DNA of 64,000 nt, from NCBI GenBank assembly GCA_005843815.1, contig SZYA01000068.1, forward strand, positions 1 through 64,000, written 5' to 3'. Each line of letters begins with the position of its first letter. Position 1 is the stretch's first letter. This DNA comes from Chlorobium sp. (GTDB lineage: Bacteria > Bacteroidota > Chlorobiia > Chlorobiales > Chlorobiaceae). The notes beneath the pieces are model-generated. The model was not told the origin of the DNA and ran no database searches. It saw only the letters and a program-made list of their open reading frames with translations. Positions 19,919 to 30,419 of the stretch are shown piece after piece. The position numbers and the translations under genes were made by a program.

Positions 19919-20896
19919 ATCGTTGTTCCGCTCTTCAATGAACGGGAATCGCTTCACGAGCTGCTTGAGCAACTTTATGCGGCCATGGGCGAAGGGGAGT
20001 TGCACGACCTCTTTGGGGAGCCGTTTGCGTTTGAAATTATCATGGTTGACGATGGCTCCACCGACGACTCGTGCAGCCTGATCGGTGGCATGATTCCCTC
20101 ACGGCCGGAGCTTCGTCTGATCTCCTTTCAGAGAAACTTTGGAAAAACCGCTGCGCTTTCGGCAGGGTTTATGACTGCCACGGGCGACTATGTCTGCACC
20201 ATTGATGCCGACCTGCAGGATGACCCCTTTGCTATAAAGGAGATGATCAAAAAGCTGCAAGAGGGGTATGATCTGGTGAGCGGATGGAAGCTGCATCGCA
20301 AGGATCCGCTCTCCAAAACCATTCCTTCAAAACTTTTCAATGGAGTAACCCGTCTTTTTTCGGGCATCGCCATTCACGATTTCAACTGTGGTCTGAAGGT
20401 GTATCGCAGAGAGGTGACCCGTCGGCTGGAGCTGCATGGCGACATGCACCGCTACATTCCGGTACTCGCTCACTGGATGGGGTTCAGGATTGCCGAGCTG
20501 CCGGTCAACCACCATGCCAGAAAATTCGGACGCACCAAATATGGGGCCTCAAGGTTTTTTTCAGGCCTGCTCGATTTCCTTTCAGTGCTCTTCATAACCC
20601 GCTATCTTCGCCGCCCGATGCACTTTTTTGGGATGGCCGGCCTTGCAAGCTTTGTGTTTGGCTTTCTCATCAGCCTCTATCTCACCCTCGATAAAATCCT
20701 GCTCCATAACCCAATCAGCAACCGCCCGATTCTTTTTCTCGGCATACTGCTGCTCATTCTTGGCGTCCAGCTTTTTTCGACCGGGCTGCTTGGAGAGATG
20801 CTCTCAACATCATCAACCAGAGGAACTGCTTTTACCGTTCGCGAAACCGTGAATCTCACCTCTGTACAGGCAAAAAAATTCAACACAACCGATTAA
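19892..20896 (+). CDS. Family 2 glycosyltransferase (DPM1/GtrB/ArnC-like) with C-terminal TM segments
   Basis: SIVVPLFNERESLHELLEQL, VDDGSTDDS, RNFGKTAALSAGF, IDADLQDDP; two C-terminal TM helices. Start codon uncertain (TTG inside the heptamer array). Confidence 0.88.
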   Translation: MSTVHSQLSIVVPLFNERESLHELLEQLYAAMGEGELHDLFGEPFAFEIIMVDDGSTDDSCSLIGGMIPSRPELRLISFQRNFGKTAALSAGFMTATGDYVCTIDADLQDDPFAIKEMIKKLQEGYDLVSGWKLHRKDPLSKTIPSKLFNGVTRLFSGIAIHDFNCGLKVYRREVTRRLELHGDMHRYIPVLAHWMGFRIAELPVNHHARKFGRTKYGASRFFSGLLDFLSVLFITRYLRRPMHFFGMAGLASFVFGFLISLYLTLDKILLHNPISNRPILFLGILLLILGVQLFSTGLLGEMLSTSSTRGTAFTVRETVNLTSVQAKKFNTTD

Positions 20897-20909
20897 TTCT
20901 GAATAGTAT

Positions 20910-21752
20910 ATGAAACGAGTTGGAGCACATGTCAGCACGGCTGGCGGAGTCGAAAATGCCCCGCTTCATGCGGCAGCCATCGGAGCGAAAGCATTTGCCC
21001 TCTTCACAAAAAATCAGCGGCAGTGGAAATCGCCAAAACTTACAACGCCCTCAATTGACGCATTCCAGAAAAACTGCAGCAACGGCGGCTTCAATCCGGA
21101 ACAGATCTTGCCACACGACAGCTATCTCATCAACCTCGGCAGTCCAGACCCCGACAAGCTCCAGCGTGCCCGAGAAGCCTTTATTGACGAGATGCAAAGA
21201 GTGGAGGAGCTTGGATTGCGTTTACTGAACTTTCATCCGGGCAGCCACCTCAAGGAGATTACGGAGGAAAAATGTCTGGAGCTGATTGCTGCATCAATCA
21301 ATATCGCGCTCAATGCCACAACGGGGGTAACTGCGGTCATTGAAAACACCGCTGGACAGGGCACGAACCTTGGCAACCGGTTTGAACAACTTGCCTTTTT
21401 GATTGGCCGAATTGAAGATAGCTCAAGAGTTGGCATCTGTCTCGACACCTGCCACCTCTTTGCCAGTGGTTACGACTTGCAAAGCACCGAAGCCGCCGAA
21501 CTGACCTTCAGTGAGTTTGACCGGATTGTCGGGCTGCAATACCTCAGGGGAATGCACCTCAACGATGCCATGCAGTCCCTCGGCAGCCGGGTTGACCGCC
21601 ATGCCTGCATTGGAAAGGGAACGATCGGGATGGAGGTGTTCTCATACATCATGAACAACCCTGCCTGTGAAGAGATTCCTCTGATCCTTGAAACTCCAGA
21701 CTCTGCTGGCTGGAGTGGTGAGATCAGCCTGCTCTACTCACTTGAAGGGTAA
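20910..21752 (+). CDS. nfo: Deoxyribonuclease IV (endonuclease IV)
   Basis: [97 protein letters not shown]. Confidence 0.94.
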   Translation: MKRVGAHVSTAGGVENAPLHAAAIGAKAFALFTKNQRQWKSPKLTTPSIDAFQKNCSNGGFNPEQILPHDSYLINLGSPDPDKLQRAREAFIDEMQRVEELGLRLLNFHPGSHLKEITEEKCLELIAASINIALNATTGVTAVIENTAGQGTNLGNRFEQLAFLIGRIEDSSRVGICLDTCHLFASGYDLQSTEAAELTFSEFDRIVGLQYLRGMHLNDAMQSLGSRVDRHACIGKGTIGMEVFSYIMNNPACEEIPLILETPDSAGWSGEISLLYSLEG

Positions 21753-21759
21753 CTACAGG

Positions 21760-22641
21760 CTACCGTTTCGATGCCATCCTGAGATACTTCCTCACCGAGA
21801 AGGCGCTGCCAAGAATGCCCAGCACAAGACCAAGCACCACTGTGGCTGGATAGACAAGCAGCACCGATGATTGCACCACCTGGTAAAAAGTTGGCTCATA
21901 GGCAAAAAGCAGTTGATCAAAGAGCAGATAAACCGCTCCGGCTGCAAGCGATCCAGCGAGCAACCCCTGAATCGCCCCTTCGATAATATAAGGCGCCCCG
22001 ATAAACCAACCCGTGGCACCAACCAGACGCATGGTTCTGATCTTCTCCTTCCGCGAATACATGGCAAGCCTTATGGTGTAGCCAATCAGCACAATCGTGG
22101 CAACTGAAATCAGGAGGCCAATGCCTCCGGTTACCAGCGTAAACAACCTTGCGTTCTCCTCAACCTGACCAAGAAATGACTGATTATAGCGAATATCTAC
22201 ATCTGGAGTGATGGAACGTATCTCTGGAACAATCTTCTCAAGCCGTTCAGGACTGGCATAGTCAGGCAAAAATTTCAGCTTGATGGAGCTCGGCAAAGGG
22301 TTTGAGCCTAAAATTCGGACAATATCCTCTCCAAAGTCGTGGTTAAAGGTTTGCGCGGCCTCATCCTTGGTCACATAAACCGCCTCTCGCACACCCTCAA
22401 CCCTTTTGAGCCGTGCGGTGATATTCATCGCTTCAGGGTCAGAGATCGATTCACCGAGAAAAACTTCAAGCTCAACCCGACTCCGAATCTCCTGGATCAC
22501 ATCAATAAAACTGAGAGAGACCGTGCTGAACAGCGCAAGGAGCACCAGAGCAAAAAAACTTATCGTAACGGTAATGGCTGCTGGTAACTTTGCCCTTCCA
22601 ATACTTGAAAACCCTTCCTTGACAACAAACGACAGTGACAT
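21760..22641 (-). CDS. ftsX: Cell division protein FtsX-like permease
   Basis: FtsX topology; SRKEKIRTMRLVGATGWFIGAPYIIEGAIQGLLAGSLAAG; start set at MSLSFVVKEGF. Confidence 0.85.
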   Translation of the reverse strand: MSLSFVVKEGFSSIGRAKLPAAITVTISFFALVLLALFSTVSLSFIDVIQEIRSRVELEVFLGESISDPEAMNITARLKRVEGVREAVYVTKDEAAQTFNHDFGEDIVRILGSNPLPSSIKLKFLPDYASPERLEKIVPEIRSITPDVDIRYNQSFLGQVEENARLFTLVTGGIGLLISVATIVLIGYTIRLAMYSRKEKIRTMRLVGATGWFIGAPYIIEGAIQGLLAGSLAAGAVYLLFDQLLFAYEPTFYQVVQSSVLLVYPATVVLGLVLGILGSAFSVRKYLRMASKR

Positions 22642-22740
22642 AACAGCCTCTTTTGCATTAATAACAGCCTCCAACCCAAAGAAACGACAAAACCAGTTGG
22701 AAAAACAACTTTTTTTTCTTTTTATTAGTGCTCAGGACGC

Positions 22741-22813
22741 GGGGCTATAGCTCAGTTGGTAGAGCATTTGCATGGCATGCAAAGGGTCAGGAGTTCGAGT
22801 CTCCTTAGCTCCA
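22741..22813 (+). tRNA. tRNA-Ala(GGC)
   Basis: Acceptor GGGGCTA/TAGCTCC, D-arm, anticodon stem TTTGC/GCAAA with loop ATGGCAT (anticodon GGC), T-arm AGGAGTTCGAGTCTCCT. Confidence 0.95.
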
Positions 22814-22818
22814 CAGAT

Positions 22819-22852
22819 AAAAAAAGCACATTGCCATTAATGTGCTTTTTTT
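22819..22852 (+). terminator. Intrinsic terminator after tRNA-Ala (symmetrical, could act both ways)
   Basis: 14-bp perfect stem AAAAAAAGCACATT / AATGTGCTTTTTTT, 6-nt loop. Confidence 0.92.
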
Positions 22853-22884
22853 ATTTCCACTCTCCCGACAGCAAACCATACTCT

Positions 22885-23397
22885 TCAAGAGCGCTTTCTG
22901 CCCACCTTTGCAATCAAAAAAATGAAGCCCACAATCAATGATGCCGCTATACCAGCACCAACATTAAAAAGTGCGGCAAGTAAAACAACCGGCAGGGTAA
23001 AGGAGACCAAAAAACCGAAATAGGCCGAACTGCCAAGAAAGGTCAACGCAGTAAGGGCAGTAAAGAAAAAACTGGTTGCCAGACTTCCGGCAAAAGAGAT
23101 AAAGAGCGCCTCCCCTTTCCCTTCAGAAATATTCTGCCACCGCTGAATCTGTTGAGTGTTTCCAGGATCAAGCGCTCCCCTGACAGCCATGGCAAGAAGC
23201 GCAAAGAGAATCAGCACCACAACCTGAACGCCATACACACTCCACTGCTCACTGTCAGAAGGGTGAAAACTACCCTCCCCAAGCTTGACCGAGGCAAGTT
23301 GCAACATAAAAATCGATGTCCAGTAAAACACCGTTCCCCAAAGAAGAGTTACCAATACCCATATCGCCACACCCGGTGGTTTTGGAGTTTTTGCCAT
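22885..23397 (-). CDS. Hypothetical membrane protein
   Basis: 170 aa with about four strongly hydrophobic segments; no family recognised. Confidence 0.7.
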   Translation of the reverse strand: MAKTPKPPGVAIWVLVTLLWGTVFYWTSIFMLQLASVKLGEGSFHPSDSEQWSVYGVQVVVLILFALLAMAVRGALDPGNTQQIQRWQNISEGKGEALFISFAGSLATSFFFTALTALTFLGSSAYFGFLVSFTLPVVLLAALFNVGAGIAASLIVGFIFLIAKVGRKRS

Positions 23398-23527
23398 CTT
23401 GTACTCTCTGACATTAATATTTTTTTAAAATGCTTACATTGGCAATATAGAAAAATAGCTGTCAGAGCAGAACGCACCTGAAGAGTGGCACCAGGCATAG
23501 CAGTAACACATCATCTCTACAAACCTC

Positions 23528-24283
23528 ATGTTAGCAAAGCGAATCATCCCCTGTCTCGATGTACGAGATGGAAGAGTTGTAAAAGGAATCAACTTTGAGG
23601 GGTTGAGGGATGCTGGTTCCATCCTCGAACAGGCAAGATTCTATAATAATGAACTGGCTGATGAGCTTGTTTTTCTCGATATTTCAGCATCACTTGAATC
23701 GCGCAAAACAACACTTGATGAGGTGCTGAAGGTCTCTGGGGAGATCTTTATCCCGCTCACTGTTGGAGGGGGCATCAGCTCCGTTGAACGGGCAAGAGAG
23801 GTTTTTCTGCACGGTGCCGACAAAGTTTCGGTCAATACAGCCGCAGTCAATGACCCTGAACTGATTACCCGTATCGCAGAAACTTATGGTTCACAAGCCG
23901 TTGTGGTTGCCATTGATATCAAGAAAATCGGGAATGACTACATTGTGCATACCCATTCCGGGAAAAATGCAACACCTTATGAAGCACTTGAATGGGCCCA
24001 CAAAGTGCAGGAACTCGGCGCTGGGGAAATTCTTCTCACCAGCATGGATCGTGATGGCACCAAAGAGGGGTACGACAACGACATTCTCCGCAAAGTCTCA
24101 ACCTCAGTACACATTCCAGTGATCGCGTCGGGAGGGGCCGGCAATCTGGAACACCTCTATGAAGGATTTACCAAAGGTTGTGCAGACGCAGCGCTCGCGG
24201 CCTCAATTTTCCACTTCCGGCAACACTCAATACGTGAAGCCAAGGAGTACCTCAGAGAAAGAGATATTCCTGTACGATTTTGA
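23528..24283 (+). CDS. hisF: Imidazole glycerol phosphate synthase cyclase subunit
   Basis: [80 protein letters not shown]. Confidence 0.95.
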   Translation: MLAKRIIPCLDVRDGRVVKGINFEGLRDAGSILEQARFYNNELADELVFLDISASLESRKTTLDEVLKVSGEIFIPLTVGGGISSVERAREVFLHGADKVSVNTAAVNDPELITRIAETYGSQAVVVAIDIKKIGNDYIVHTHSGKNATPYEALEWAHKVQELGAGEILLTSMDRDGTKEGYDNDILRKVSTSVHIPVIASGGAGNLEHLYEGFTKGCADAALAASIFHFRQHSIREAKEYLRERDIPVRF

Positions 24284-24310
24284 CCGCCTCTCACCTGGCA
24301 TTATGCGCCA

Positions 24311-25207
24311 TCACTCTCGCTCCTTCATCAGGGATTGACGAATATCTGCCAGCTCTTTGAGCCGCTCTTCACTCGCCGTGGGATAAGACAACCCAAGCTC
24401 GGTCAATGTATGAACGATGATCTGTGAAACAATCAATCGGGCGTTCTGTTTGTCATCTGCCGGAACAACATACCATGGTGCATGTTTGGCGCTTGTTGCG
24501 CTGAAGCATGCCTCATAAGCTTGCATATACTCCTTCCAGTACTTTCTCTCCTCAATATCACCAACACTGAATTTCCAGTTCTTGGCCGGTGCGTCGATTC
24601 GATCCAGAAACCGCTTCCGCTGCTCCTCTTGTGAAAGGTGGAGAAAAAACTTGACAATCCTTGTTCCGTTGCGATAAAGATGGTTCTCCATATCCACAAT
24701 CGACTGATAACGCTCTTCCCAGACTTTTTTCCCGTTAATCAATCGATCCGGCACACCCTGTATGGCCAGTATTTCAGGATGCACACGAACAATAAGCACC
24801 TCTTCGTAATAGGAACGGTTAAAGATACCGATACGGCCACGCTCCGGAAGAGAACGGTTACTCCGCCAGAGAAAGTCGTGATCAAGCTCTTCAGCAGATG
24901 GATGCTTGAAACTGAAGACCTGGCACCCCTGCGGATTCACGCCAGACATCACGTGCCTGATGATACCATCCTTGCCAGCCGCATCCATCGCCTGAAAAAT
25001 CAGCAACAGAGCATAGCGGTTATCGGCATAGTGAACCTCCTGCAGTTTACTCAACTGCACTACATGATCGGCCAGCATCTCCTTATACTCATTTTTGGAG
25101 TCGTACATCGCATCGACAAGCGTGGGACATTTGGCAAGATTTACGTGCTCGCCTTCACGAATCCTCAGAGCATCATGATCAAAACGCATTATGTCATCAG
25201 GTTGCAC
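24311..25207 (-). CDS. ppk2: Polyphosphate kinase 2 family protein
   Basis: [96 protein letters not shown]. Confidence 0.92.
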   Translation of the reverse strand: MQPDDIMRFDHDALRIREGEHVNLAKCPTLVDAMYDSKNEYKEMLADHVVQLSKLQEVHYADNRYALLLIFQAMDAAGKDGIIRHVMSGVNPQGCQVFSFKHPSAEELDHDFLWRSNRSLPERGRIGIFNRSYYEEVLIVRVHPEILAIQGVPDRLINGKKVWEERYQSIVDMENHLYRNGTRIVKFFLHLSQEEQRKRFLDRIDAPAKNWKFSVGDIEERKYWKEYMQAYEACFSATSAKHAPWYVVPADDKQNARLIVSQIIVHTLTELGLSYPTASEERLKELADIRQSLMKERE

Positions 25208-25349
25208 AAGTGGTGTTAACCACTCATAATTTTAAGTAAATTTTAAGCTTCATCTCAGACTCCTTTAAGAATTCCCGTACTACATTGTAACCAGTTAAAA
25301 TGAACTATCACACTTGAAAATACTTAAATTCAACAACATCAAAGACACT

Positions 25350-25880
25350 ATGAGCGCTTCAATCAAATCATGGGCAACCCCTCTTGCGGTGGGGGCTTTT
25401 ACTATTTCCGCAGTCACCGGCCTCCTTATTTTTTTTGATATTGAAATCGGACTGGTTGAACCAACACACAAATGGCTGAGCTGGCTTCTTGTCAGCGGTG
25501 TCGCTCTCCACGTCGTCTCGAACTGGAAACAATTTACCTCCTATTTCTCAAAAAAACCTGCTATCGGAATTATCGGAGCTGCGCTCATCGTCACGATTGC
25601 TTCAGTACTGCCGGTTTTTGGCGAGAAAGAGGAAAAAGAGAATCCTGCGAAAATGGCGGCTTATGCTCTTGCCTCATCTTCAATTGAAACTGTTGCCCAA
25701 GTTGTAAAAACCACACCGACGGCACTGGTTGAACAACTCGGAAAAAAGGGAATTGTGGTCAACGATACCGCAGCAACGGTTGAACAGATCGCAAAAAGCA
25801 ATGGCAAAGAGCCGAAAGAGGTACTTGGAGATATCCTGGCGCTCTCAAAAGGGGCAGCAAAAGAGGATGACAAAGATTAA
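25350..25880 (+). CDS. DUF4405-like membrane protein
   Basis: FTISAVTGLLIFFDIEIGLVEPTHKWLSWLLVSGVALHVVSNWKQFTSYF, cytochrome-b-like TM pair with H residues. Confidence 0.65.
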   Translation: MSASIKSWATPLAVGAFTISAVTGLLIFFDIEIGLVEPTHKWLSWLLVSGVALHVVSNWKQFTSYFSKKPAIGIIGAALIVTIASVLPVFGEKEEKENPAKMAAYALASSSIETVAQVVKTTPTALVEQLGKKGIVVNDTAATVEQIAKSNGKEPKEVLGDILALSKGAAKEDDKD

Positions 25881-25897
25881 CCTTTAACCCCCAACGC

Positions 25898-26575
25898 ATG
25901 AGACTTCTTATTATTGAAGATGAGCCCGGAATAGCCGGGTTTCTGAAGGATGGACTCGAAGAAGAGTATTTTGCCGTCGATGTTGCTTACGATGGCAAAA
26001 GCGGGCTTGATCTGGCTTTAACCAATGAGTATGACCTGCTCATCGTTGACTGGATGATTCCAGCTTTAAGTGGTATTGAGGTCTGCCGGCAGGTGCGCAA
26101 AGCTGGCAGCCTGGTGCCGATTCTCTTTTTGACGGCTAAAGATACCCTCGAAGATGTCGTCTTTGGGCTGGATGCCGGAGCAAATGATTACATAAAAAAA
26201 CCCTTTGAGTTTGAAGAGTTGCTGGCACGGATCAGGGTACAACTCAGAGCAAAAGACAAGGCTGATGACTCGTTAAGTGCAGGAAGCCTCAGCATCAATC
26301 CGGCAACCCATCAGGTATTCGCCGGTAAAAATGAAATAACCCTTACCCCCAAAGAGTTTGCCTTGCTGGAGTACCTTATTCGGAACAAAGACCGGGTATG
26401 TACCAGAAGCCGTATTATTGAACATGTCTGGGACATCCATTTTGACTCAGACACCTCGGTGATTGATGTCTATATCACCTTCTTGCGCAGAAAACTTGAG
26501 GCCGCCGGTTGCGGAAACCTTATCCAGACAATCCGGGGAGTTGGCTATATCGTTCGTGAACCTGGAATGGTATGA
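25898..26575 (+). CDS. OmpR-family response regulator
   Basis: MRLLIIEDEPGIAGFLKDGL, LLIVDWMIPALSG, ILFLTAKD, C-terminal winged helix VDVYITFLRRKL...IQTIRGVGYIV-type. Confidence 0.93.
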   Translation: MRLLIIEDEPGIAGFLKDGLEEEYFAVDVAYDGKSGLDLALTNEYDLLIVDWMIPALSGIEVCRQVRKAGSLVPILFLTAKDTLEDVVFGLDAGANDYIKKPFEFEELLARIRVQLRAKDKADDSLSAGSLSINPATHQVFAGKNEITLTPKEFALLEYLIRNKDRVCTRSRIIEHVWDIHFDSDTSVIDVYITFLRRKLEAAGCGNLIQTIRGVGYIVREPGMV

Positions 26576-28035
26576 AAAAATCTCCTTTTAAACGGCCTTC
26601 GGTTATGAGTTTGCGAAACCGGATTGCATTCTACTACACCATAGCCACAGCCTTTTTAATTGCCATAGTCTTTACAACCATCTTCTTTATGGTTGAGAAA
26701 ATCGTCTACAAACAATTTGACGACCAATTAAAGAAAGAGATTTCAGAAATCTTTGCCGACTCAAATATATCCCCGAATAATTTTCAGGGATTTGATGACT
26801 TCAAGAATAATATTGATGCTGAGGATGGAGGTAATGATAACGACCATGAGCGAAAACACAAGAATAACAAGCCGAAGGTTGATACCGAGTTTATCCAGCT
26901 TGTTAACACTAACGGCGAGGTTATCAATAAATCTGCCAGCCTCTCCTGGTGTATACTTGCATTTAATCCAAACCAGTCGGGAGCAGCCTACTTCAACAGC
27001 AACTTTGGAGGTTCAATGGTGCGGCAGGCTCAGGTGCCTCTTGTCAATCAACAGGGTGTAACAGAGGGATATCTCATTATTGCCGTTCCCCTGAAAAATG
27101 CACTCATCGTTCTGCATGACCTGCGCGACATTTTTCTCTTCTCATTTCCCGTTATACTTCTTCCGCTTTTTCTCCTCACACGCTCAATTGCCATCAAAAG
27201 TATCAGTCCGATTGAAAAGGTTATTGCTACGGCTGAAAAAATGTCGCAGAGCAATCTTGACCAACGCATTCCCCTCCCTTTTCATCACGATGAATTATAT
27301 CGGTTGGCGTCAACCATCAATGCTCTCTTTGGGCGTATGCAGGATGCGTTTCAACGTGAAAAACATTTTACCGCTGATGCTTCGCACGAGCTAAAAACTC
27401 CTCTTGCGGTAGTCAAGGGAACCCTGGAAGTGCTGATCCGCAAACCACGGGAGCGAGAACATTACGAAACAAGAATTCAGTTCTGCCTCAAAGAGCTGAA
27501 CCGGATGGCCCGTCTGATTGATCAGTTACTGATGCTTGCCCGCTACGAGAGTAACAAGATGACACCACACATTATGGTAACAGCTCTCTCTCCTCTTGTT
27601 GAAAATGTAGTAGAGCGCATGATTCCGACAGCAAGTACAAAAGGCATCGCAATCACCGTCAATCGGGCAGACAACGCACACATTGCAGCCGATCCCGGAA
27701 TGCTTGACATGATATTCGAAAATATTATATCGAACGCCATCAAATACTCTTCATCCGGATCTTCAATAGCAATAGAGGTTAAACAGGACGAAGGTAACGT
27801 TATCTGCAGCATCAGCGATCAGGGAATCGGCATCCCTGAAGAGATGCTGAATGCCATTTTTGATCGATTTTATCGAGTCGATGAGTCAAGAAGTTCCAGT
27901 ACTGGAGGCCTTGGGCTCGGGCTCTCCATCGTCAAAAAACTTGCTGACCTTCAGCAGATCAAGGTTGGCGTTACCAGCGAAAAAACCCGGGGAACAACAT
28001 TCACCCTCACCTCTCCCGCAGCTCATAACGCCTGA
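26572..28035 (+). CDS. Sensor histidine kinase (HAMP, HisKA, HATPase)
   Basis: FTADASHELKTPLAVVKGTLEVLI, ENIISNAIKYSSSGSSIAIEV, DQGIGIPEEMLNAIFDRFYRVDESR, GGLGLGLSIVKKLADLQ; ATGA overlap with the upstream regulator. Confidence 0.94.
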   Translation: MKKSPFKRPSVMSLRNRIAFYYTIATAFLIAIVFTTIFFMVEKIVYKQFDDQLKKEISEIFADSNISPNNFQGFDDFKNNIDAEDGGNDNDHERKHKNNKPKVDTEFIQLVNTNGEVINKSASLSWCILAFNPNQSGAAYFNSNFGGSMVRQAQVPLVNQQGVTEGYLIIAVPLKNALIVLHDLRDIFLFSFPVILLPLFLLTRSIAIKSISPIEKVIATAEKMSQSNLDQRIPLPFHHDELYRLASTINALFGRMQDAFQREKHFTADASHELKTPLAVVKGTLEVLIRKPREREHYETRIQFCLKELNRMARLIDQLLMLARYESNKMTPHIMVTALSPLVENVVERMIPTASTKGIAITVNRADNAHIAADPGMLDMIFENIISNAIKYSSSGSSIAIEVKQDEGNVICSISDQGIGIPEEMLNAIFDRFYRVDESRSSSTGGLGLGLSIVKKLADLQQIKVGVTSEKTRGTTFTLTSPAAHNA

Positions 28036-28049
28036 TACAACCACCATCT

Positions 28050-28988
28050 TCACTCCATCCGCATTACCCAATACTGTTCGCCGTTATGCTCAACCAGCTT
28101 GAAACGACCAGTGGCGAAAAGCTCCAGCATCACCTCTTCAACCTTTGCTGAGTCGTCGGGGAAGCAGTCGGCAATGGCCTTCTGCAACTCGCGCTGCTGC
28201 ACGGGATGGCGGGATACGATGGCGGTAACTGCCTCGCAGAGGTCAGCGGCGTTGCGTAGATCCATGCTGCCCTTGAGCGGATTGACAACCGTCGCAATTT
28301 CCGAAAGAATCGCGATGGCGCGTTCGAGGCGCTCCGGCGTGGGAAGCTGCACCTGCTGCTCGGGGGCAGGACGGGTCGGCAGAACCAGATGCACCATATC
28401 CGGATTGATCTGCTTCAGCACACTGGCCAGATCGTGAAGAGCTTCGTCTGAGTCGTTGATGCCCCCAAGCAGCATCACCTCAATCCAGAGGCGCCCTTTA
28501 TATTCTTGGCGAAAAGCAATCAAACCCTCAACATGCTGCTGAAACGTCAATCCCGAGGCAGGCTGATCAATCCTGTTATGGAGCGCCTCCGACCCGGCAT
28601 TGAGCGACGGGAGCAGCGCGTCGGCAAAGAGCAGCTCCTCACGAACCTCAGGCAGATACAGCAGCGATCCGTTGGTGATCACTGCAACAGGAACCGTCGT
28701 GAGCTTTTTCGTCTCAGCAATAAGCCAGCCGATTCCCTTGTAGAGCAGGGTTTCACCGGAACCGACAAAGGTGATCCAGTCGAGATTGGTGCTGACCTTC
28801 AGTGACTGACGAATCTCCTCCAGTATCTCTTGACGAGGGAAAAACTCCTGACGCTCGGTGACAAAGTTTCTGGTCTTGCCCAACTGACAGTAAAGGCAGT
28901 TCCAGGTGCAGCTTTTTGATGGAAGCAGATCCACTCCAAGCGACTGCCCCAGCCGTTTTGATGATACTGGCCCAAAAACATACTTCAT
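28050..28988 (-). CDS. Radical SAM protein
   Basis: LLPSKSCTWNCLYCQLGKTRN radical SAM cluster; WITFVGSGETLLYKGIGWLIAETK; start set at MKYVFGPVSSKRLGQS. Confidence 0.85.
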   Translation of the reverse strand: MKYVFGPVSSKRLGQSLGVDLLPSKSCTWNCLYCQLGKTRNFVTERQEFFPRQEILEEIRQSLKVSTNLDWITFVGSGETLLYKGIGWLIAETKKLTTVPVAVITNGSLLYLPEVREELLFADALLPSLNAGSEALHNRIDQPASGLTFQQHVEGLIAFRQEYKGRLWIEVMLLGGINDSDEALHDLASVLKQINPDMVHLVLPTRPAPEQQVQLPTPERLERAIAILSEIATVVNPLKGSMDLRNAADLCEAVTAIVSRHPVQQRELQKAIADCFPDDSAKVEEVMLELFATGRFKLVEHNGEQYWVMRME

Positions 28989-28992
28989 ACCA

Positions 28993-30339
28993 TCAACCCT
29001 TGCTGGCAAGAGCAAGCTCAGCCATTTTTGCCTCACTTTCAGCCTCGAACGCCTCTTTTGAAATGTGCGATATCATAAAACTTGCTATCGCAAATGCAAT
29101 AATCTCTATCACAAAAATCGCCACATAAGCCCAGAGATACTCTCTGGTAAAATAGTAGACCAAATCGATAATAATCCCTGCGCCAAGATGGCCGATAAAG
29201 ATGGCAAGGCTCTGCGCAGTCCCCCAGAGGCCGATGTAAACTCCACTGCGGCCAGCGGTCATCGACATCATCATGGAGATATTGGCAACGCTTGACGCGC
29301 CAAGACCGACTCCTGTAACCACAAGGGCAATACGCAGGAACTCGACATCACGGATAAAAGCCGACACAATCAGCAATGCGAAACCGATCATGCAGAAAAT
29401 ATTGCCGATAAGCGCGGCCCGTTTCTGACCAATACGGCTGAGCAGAAAGCCGGTGATAAGCATGAAAATAAGCTGGGTGCCACCCATGGTTGGCCTGAAA
29501 AGCTTGGTAGTGGTGCCGACCGGCATCCCGAACACATGGGCACCAAAGGGGTCCATCACAATTTCATTGGCAAAAAGAGCAAATATGGAGATGAAGATAT
29601 AGGAGGCAAACAGCAGGGTTTTCGGTGATGAAGAGAGCAGTTGGAGAGACTGCGAAAATGAGAGCGCATGCTTGCCCTTCCCCTCTTTTATCTCGGCATT
29701 GCGCTGCTCAACGCCAACGATTGCCACAAGACCAAGTCCAAGCGCAACAAGACCACCAACCTCAGCCACGGTGATCAGGCGCTCAGGGGTAAAGAGATCA
29801 AGATAAGAGCCGACAATACGGGTTGAAACAATGGTGGTAAGCACCATCAGCGTCCAGCTTGCCCCGGTAACCTTGCCGATATTTTCCTCCCCGACGGTAT
29901 CAGCAAGCAGCGCATAATAGGCGGTTGTGGCAACCTGAAGACCAAAACCAAAGACAAGGAATATAAGGGAGAGCTTCAACAAACCAATGTCACGCATCAT
30001 GGCGGGAAGCATCTCTGAAAAGGTGACACCGGCCACTTTCACCTCATAAGCTGCGGCTGGAGCCAGCATGAAAGAGAAGACGCAGCAGAGAAGACCAAGC
30101 AGAATGTAAGGTGTACGCTTCAACCCGAAAATCTGTGACCGATCGGAGAGGTTACCCGCCCAGACCTTGACACCAAAAATTGCCAGCAACTCCTTGAGAC
30201 TTATCAGACCAAAAACAATGGTAGCAGAGATACGAAGCTCAGTCGTCATCACCCGGTTGAGGGTGTCGAGCAGAAAGCCGAGCATAATACCAAAGCCCAT
30301 TTGGAAAAGGGAGAGGCGAATCAGGTTTATTTTTTTCAT
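28993..30339 (-). CDS. PucC-family (BCD family) MFS protein, putative bacteriochlorophyll/light-harvesting assembly factor
   Basis: IRLSLFQMGFGIMLGFLLDTLNRVMTTELRISATIVFGLISLKELLAIFGVKVWAGNLSDRSQIFGLKRTPYILLG, typical PucC N-terminus. Confidence 0.8.
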   Translation of the reverse strand: MKKINLIRLSLFQMGFGIMLGFLLDTLNRVMTTELRISATIVFGLISLKELLAIFGVKVWAGNLSDRSQIFGLKRTPYILLGLLCCVFSFMLAPAAAYEVKVAGVTFSEMLPAMMRDIGLLKLSLIFLVFGFGLQVATTAYYALLADTVGEENIGKVTGASWTLMVLTTIVSTRIVGSYLDLFTPERLITVAEVGGLVALGLGLVAIVGVEQRNAEIKEGKGKHALSFSQSLQLLSSSPKTLLFASYIFISIFALFANEIVMDPFGAHVFGMPVGTTTKLFRPTMGGTQLIFMLITGFLLSRIGQKRAALIGNIFCMIGFALLIVSAFIRDVEFLRIALVVTGVGLGASSVANISMMMSMTAGRSGVYIGLWGTAQSLAIFIGHLGAGIIIDLVYYFTREYLWAYVAIFVIEIIAFAIASFMISHISKEAFEAESEAKMAELALASKG

Positions 30340-30419
30340 AACACTGGCAAAAAATTGGTTTTCCTTTTCACCTCGGAAGGTGTGAGGCAGGGTCGTAAAT
30401 ATAATAAAAAACCGTTGAT

